Assembly: GCF_040537815.1 (NCBI RefSeq)
Contig: NZ_JBEWSZ010000001.1
Location: 1,426,001-1,490,000 of the forward strand
Reading direction: 5' to 3'
Length of the DNA: 64,000 nucleotides
Origin: Mesorhizobium shangrilense
GTDB lineage: Bacteria > Pseudomonadota > Alphaproteobacteria > Rhizobiales > Rhizobiaceae
The position numbers and the translations under genes are program-made. Each line of letters starts with the position of its first letter. Positions within the stretch are counted from its first letter, which is position 1. The notes beneath the pieces were generated by a model. It searched no databases and was not told the DNA's origin. It saw only the letters and a list, made by a program, of their open reading frames with translations. Positions 61,219 through 64,000 of the stretch are shown here, one piece after another.

Positions 61219-62138
61219 TGGATATCGCCGTAAACATCCTCTTGACCATCGCCACGGCGGCGACGCCGCTGCTGATCGCGGCGATCGGCGAACTGGTGGT
61301 CGAACGCTCCGGCGTGCTCAATCTCGGTGTCGAGGGCATGATGATCATGGGCGCGGTCGGCGGCTTCGGCGCCGGCTACCTGACCGGGTCGCCCTGGCTC
61401 GGCCTGCTGGCCGCAATTGCCATGGGCGCTCTGTTCTCGCTGCTATTTGCCGTCATGACATTGTCGCTGGCCACCAACCAGGTGGCGACCGGCCTGTCGC
61501 TGACGCTGCTCGGTCTTGGCCTCTCCGGCATGATGGGGACGAGTTTCGTCGGCCAGCCGGGCCAGAGACTTCCCAATCTCTATATTCCGGGCCTGACCGA
61601 GATTCCGGTGGTCGGCAAGCTGCTGTTCGGCCAGGACCCGATCTTCTACATCTCGATCGCGCTGACCGCCGCCGTCATGTGGTTCCTGTTCAAGACGCGT
61701 ACCGGGCTGACACTGCGCTCAATCGGCGACAGCCACACCTCCGCCCATGCGCTTGGCATCCATGTCATCCGCTATCGCTATCTCGCGGTGATCTTCGGTG
61801 GCGCCTGTGCCGGTCTCGCGGGCGGACATCTGTCGCTGGTCTACACGCCGCAATGGGTGGAGAACATGACGGCTGGGCGCGGCTGGATCGCGCTGGCGCT
61901 GGTCGTGTTCGCCTCGTGGCGGCCGTGGCGGGTGCTGGCCGGCGCCTACATCTTTGGCGCGGTGTGGATCGGCCAGCTTCATGCACAGGCTTTTGGCATT
62001 CCGGTGCCTTCACAACTGCTTTCTTCACTGCCCTATCTGGCAACCGTCGTCGTTCTTGTTCTAATCTCGCGCAACAAGCGTCTTACGATGATGAACACGC
62101 CGGCTTCCTTGGGGCAGCCATTCGTTCCGGATCGTTGA
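61218..62138 (+). CDS. BMP-type nucleoside ABC transporter permease 2
   Basis: A 306-aa permease: [36 protein letters not shown] ([14 protein letters not shown] is diagnostic), [21 protein letters not shown], and [18 protein letters not shown]. Homologous to NupC/YufQ. ATG 61218 overlaps the previous stop by one base. Forms a heterodimer with permease 1. Confidence 0.94.
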   Translation: MDIAVNILLTIATAATPLLIAAIGELVVERSGVLNLGVEGMMIMGAVGGFGAGYLTGSPWLGLLAAIAMGALFSLLFAVMTLSLATNQVATGLSLTLLGLGLSGMMGTSFVGQPGQRLPNLYIPGLTEIPVVGKLLFGQDPIFYISIALTAAVMWFLFKTRTGLTLRSIGDSHTSAHALGIHVIRYRYLAVIFGGACAGLAGGHLSLVYTPQWVENMTAGRGWIALALVVFASWRPWRVLAGAYIFGAVWIGQLHAQAFGIPVPSQLLSSLPYLATVVVLVLISRNKRLTMMNTPASLGQPFVPDR

Positions 62139-62188
62139 CAATAAAAACAAACGGGAAGCTCCAAGGCTCAACACAGAGAGGTAACACA

Positions 62189-63256
62189 ATGAAAAAACTG
62201 CTTATTGCGCTGATGACCACGACGGCCGCGCTCTCGCTGGCGGCGACCGCCGAGGCCGCGGACAAGTTGAAAGCCTGCTGGGTCTATACTGGCCCGATCG
62301 GCGATTTCGGCTACTCATACCAGCATGACCAGGGCCGCCTGGAAGTCGAGAAGGCGCTCGGCGACAAGGTCGAGACCGCGTATCTGGAGAACGTCTCCGA
62401 AGGCCCCGATGCCGATCGTGCCTTCGAGCGCCTGGCGCGCGAAGGCTGCAAGATCATCTTCGGCACGTCCTTCGGTTTCATGGACGCCGAAGTGAAGGTC
62501 GCTAAGAAGTTTCCCAAGATAATATTCGAGCACGCGACGGGCTACAAGACGGGTGATAATCTCGGCATCTACAATGCGCGTTTCTATGAAGGCCGCTACG
62601 TACTCGGCCAGATCGCCGCCAAGCAATCGAAGGCTGGCGTTGCCGGCTACATCGTTTCCTTTCCGATTCCCGAAGTCGTGATGGGCATCAACTCCTTCAT
62701 GCTCGGTGCGCAGTCGATCAACCCGAACTTCAAGGCCAAGATCGTCTGGGTGAACTCGTGGTTCGATCCGGGCAAGGAAGCGGACGCCGCCAAGGCGCTG
62801 TTCGACCAGGGCGCCGACATCATCGTCCAGCACACCGATTCAACCGCCGCACTGCAGGTGGCCGAGGAGCGCAAGCTGCAGGGCTTTGGCCAGTCCTCCG
62901 ACATGATCAAGTTCGCGCCGAAAGCGCAGCTGACGTCGCTGACCGACGAATGGGGACCCTACTACATCAGCCGGGTCCAGGCAGCCATTGACGGCACCTG
63001 GAAGCCGGACAATGTCTGGCTTGGCATCAAGGACGGCGCGGTCAAGCTCGCGCCCTACACCAACATGCCCGAGGACGTGAAGGCGATGGCCGAGGCAACC
63101 GAGAAGAAGATCGCCGGCGGCTGGAATCCCTTCACCGGGCCGATCGCCAAACAGGACGGCACGCCGTGGCTGAAGGAGGGCGAGGTCGCCGATGACGGCA
63201 CGCTGCTCGGCATGAATTTCTACGTCAAGGGCGTCGACGACAAGCTGCCGCAGTAA
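62189..63256 (+). CDS. BMP family periplasmic nucleoside-binding protein
   Basis: A 355-aa substrate-binding protein. Signal peptide MKKLLIALMTTTAALSLAATAEA; no lipobox Cys, so periplasmic rather than lipoprotein. BMP signature: ACWVYTGPIGDFGYSYQHDQGRLEVEKALG, FGTSFGFMDAEVKVAKKFP, GRYVLGQIAAKQSK and VNSWFDPGKEADAAKALFDQGADIIVQHTDS (core WFDPGKEADAAKAL). Ligands of relatives are purine nucleosides or autoinducer-2-like compounds. A 50-base gap with a good ribosome site precedes it and a strong terminator follows. Confidence 0.94.
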   Translation: MKKLLIALMTTTAALSLAATAEAADKLKACWVYTGPIGDFGYSYQHDQGRLEVEKALGDKVETAYLENVSEGPDADRAFERLAREGCKIIFGTSFGFMDAEVKVAKKFPKIIFEHATGYKTGDNLGIYNARFYEGRYVLGQIAAKQSKAGVAGYIVSFPIPEVVMGINSFMLGAQSINPNFKAKIVWVNSWFDPGKEADAAKALFDQGADIIVQHTDSTAALQVAEERKLQGFGQSSDMIKFAPKAQLTSLTDEWGPYYISRVQAAIDGTWKPDNVWLGIKDGAVKLAPYTNMPEDVKAMAEATEKKIAGGWNPFTGPIAKQDGTPWLKEGEVADDGTLLGMNFYVKGVDDKLPQ

Positions 63257-63282
63257 GCAGTTCGGAAGTACCAAAAAGGGAA

Positions 63283-63306
63283 GGGCGCCTCGCGGCGCCC
63301 TTTTTT
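63283..63306 (+). terminator. Rho-independent terminator of the nucleoside ABC operon
   Basis: GGGCGCC (63283-63289) and GGCGCCC (63294-63300) around TCGC, followed by six Ts. It begins 27 bases after the binding-protein stop. Confidence 0.93.
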
Positions 63307-63342
63307 ATTTGTGGCTATTTGGAAAACTAGACTAAGGGAGGC

Positions 63343-64000
63343 TCAAACGGCCGAACCGTAGAGATCATAAGCGTCCGCGCGGTCGATCTTGACGGTGACG
63401 ATGTCGCCGGCACGCAGCGGGCGGCGCGATTGGATATGGACCGAGCCGTCGATTTCCGGCGCGTCGTATTTCGTGCGGCCTTTTGCCGAGGTGCCATGCG
63501 CCTCGTCGATGAGAACAGGCAGGCGCTTGCCCACCTTCTTGGCAAGCTGTGTCGCCGAGATCTTCTGCTGGCGCTGCATGAAGCGATGCCAGCGCGCCTC
63601 CTTGATCTCCTGCGGCACCTGTTCGAGGCCGAGATCGTTGGAGCGGGCGCCCCTGACCGGCTCGTATTTGAAACAGCCGGCGCGGTCGATCCTGGCTTCG
63701 TCCAGCCAATCGAGCAGCATTTCGAAATCATCATCGGTTTCGCCGGGGAAGCCGACGATGAAGGTCGAGCGGATGGCGAGATCCGGACACACGTCGCGCC
63801 AGCCGCGAATGCGCTCGAGCGTCTTTTCGCCGTGTGCCGGGCGGCGCATGTTTTTCAGCACCTGTGGCGAGGCATGCTGGAACGGGATGTCCAGATAGGG
63901 AAGGATCTTTCCCTCGGCCATCAGCGGGATGACGTCGGCGACATGCGGGTAGGGGTAGACATAGTGCATGCGCACCCAGATGCCGAGCTTGCCCAGTTCC
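63343..64000 (-). CDS. rimO: Ribosomal protein S12 methylthiotransferase RimO, C-terminal part (5' end outside window)
   Basis: RimO is a radical-SAM enzyme that methylthiolates Asp88 of ribosomal protein S12. The frame is open to the right edge, so the N-terminal half with the radical-SAM cysteines is not visible. The seen part has [38 protein letters not shown] (core [10 protein letters not shown]), [40 protein letters not shown], and a C-terminal TRAM domain ending [10 protein letters not shown]. These are RimO-, not MiaB-type. An in-frame ATG at 63975 is internal, not the start. Confidence 0.93.
   Translation of the reverse strand, partial: ELGKLGIWVRMHYVYPYPHVADVIPLMAEGKILPYLDIPFQHASPQVLKNMRRPAHGEKTLERIRGWRDVCPDLAIRSTFIVGFPGETDDDFEMLLDWLDEARIDRAGCFKYEPVRGARSNDLGLEQVPQEIKEARWHRFMQRQQKISATQLAKKVGKRLPVLIDEAHGTSAKGRTKYDAPEIDGSVHIQSRRPLRAGDIVTVKIDRADAYDLYGSAV

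Overview
The window reads as a chromosomal segment of a rhizobium of the order Rhizobiales, most likely Mesorhizobium or a close relative (Phyllobacteriaceae). The reasons are the high GC, alphaproteobacterial gene types (phosphatidylcholine synthase, IalB, DUF1289 next to cobT, paired TssC paralogues, a BacA-like ABC exporter) and short palindromic repeats of a kind I recall being scattered through Mesorhizobium genomes. The genus is inferred; there is no rRNA or other decisive marker.

Region 1 (1-12.6 kb) is the end of an imp-type type VI secretion (T6SS) operon: vgrG (cut by the window edge), an accessory gene, a 59-codon gene joined by ATGA overlaps on both sides, tssA, tssB, two tssC paralogues and tssE. 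A signalling block follows: a secreted DUF3365 protein with a haem-c motif, a hybrid histidine kinase with two receiver domains, a single-domain response regulator, and on the other strand a receiver-PP2C phosphatase flanked by two inverted copies of a repeat. Region 2 (12.6-15.4 kb) looks accessory: almost 0.8 kb without a convincing gene, an orphan protein with RelA/SpoT-synthetase-like motifs, and a convergent lower-GC gene of unknown function that could be a toxin.

Region 3 (15.4-33.6 kb) is mostly housekeeping and transport: dusA, a retropepsin-like protease, DUF1289, cobT, a membrane histidine kinase, a secreted nuclease, a glutathione S-transferase, a uracil-DNA glycosylase homologue, an Lrp regulator, a small repair/dehydrogenase operon, a polar amino-acid ABC transporter without its ATPase, and molybdenum-cofactor genes (mobB, mobA, moaA). 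Region 4 (33.6-46.9 kb) has two divergent regulator/enzyme pairs with visible operator palindromes (MarR/hydrolase and TetR/SDR), a large L,D-transpeptidase, small secreted proteins, tRNA-Val(CAC), gph, rpiA, DUF2059, glutathione reductase and mgtE with a strong leader hairpin.

Region 5 (47.2-64 kb) holds envelope and host-interaction functions: a BacA-like ABC transporter (BclA type), a FrnE-type thioredoxin-fold protein, an orphan YejA-type peptide-binding protein, IalB, HspQ, a UbiH-type hydroxylase, a DUF2182-DUF1326-pcs cluster, a quinone oxidoreductase, a complete four-gene BMP-type nucleoside ABC operon ending in a clear terminator, and the C-terminal part of rimO at the right edge.

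The best leads are the 59-aa T6SS-operon gene, the haem-sensor/phosphorelay/phosphatase block behind tssE, the RelA/SpoT-like orphan with its convergent unknown neighbour, the mgtE leader hairpin, and the DUF2182/DUF1326 pair coupled to phosphatidylcholine synthase.
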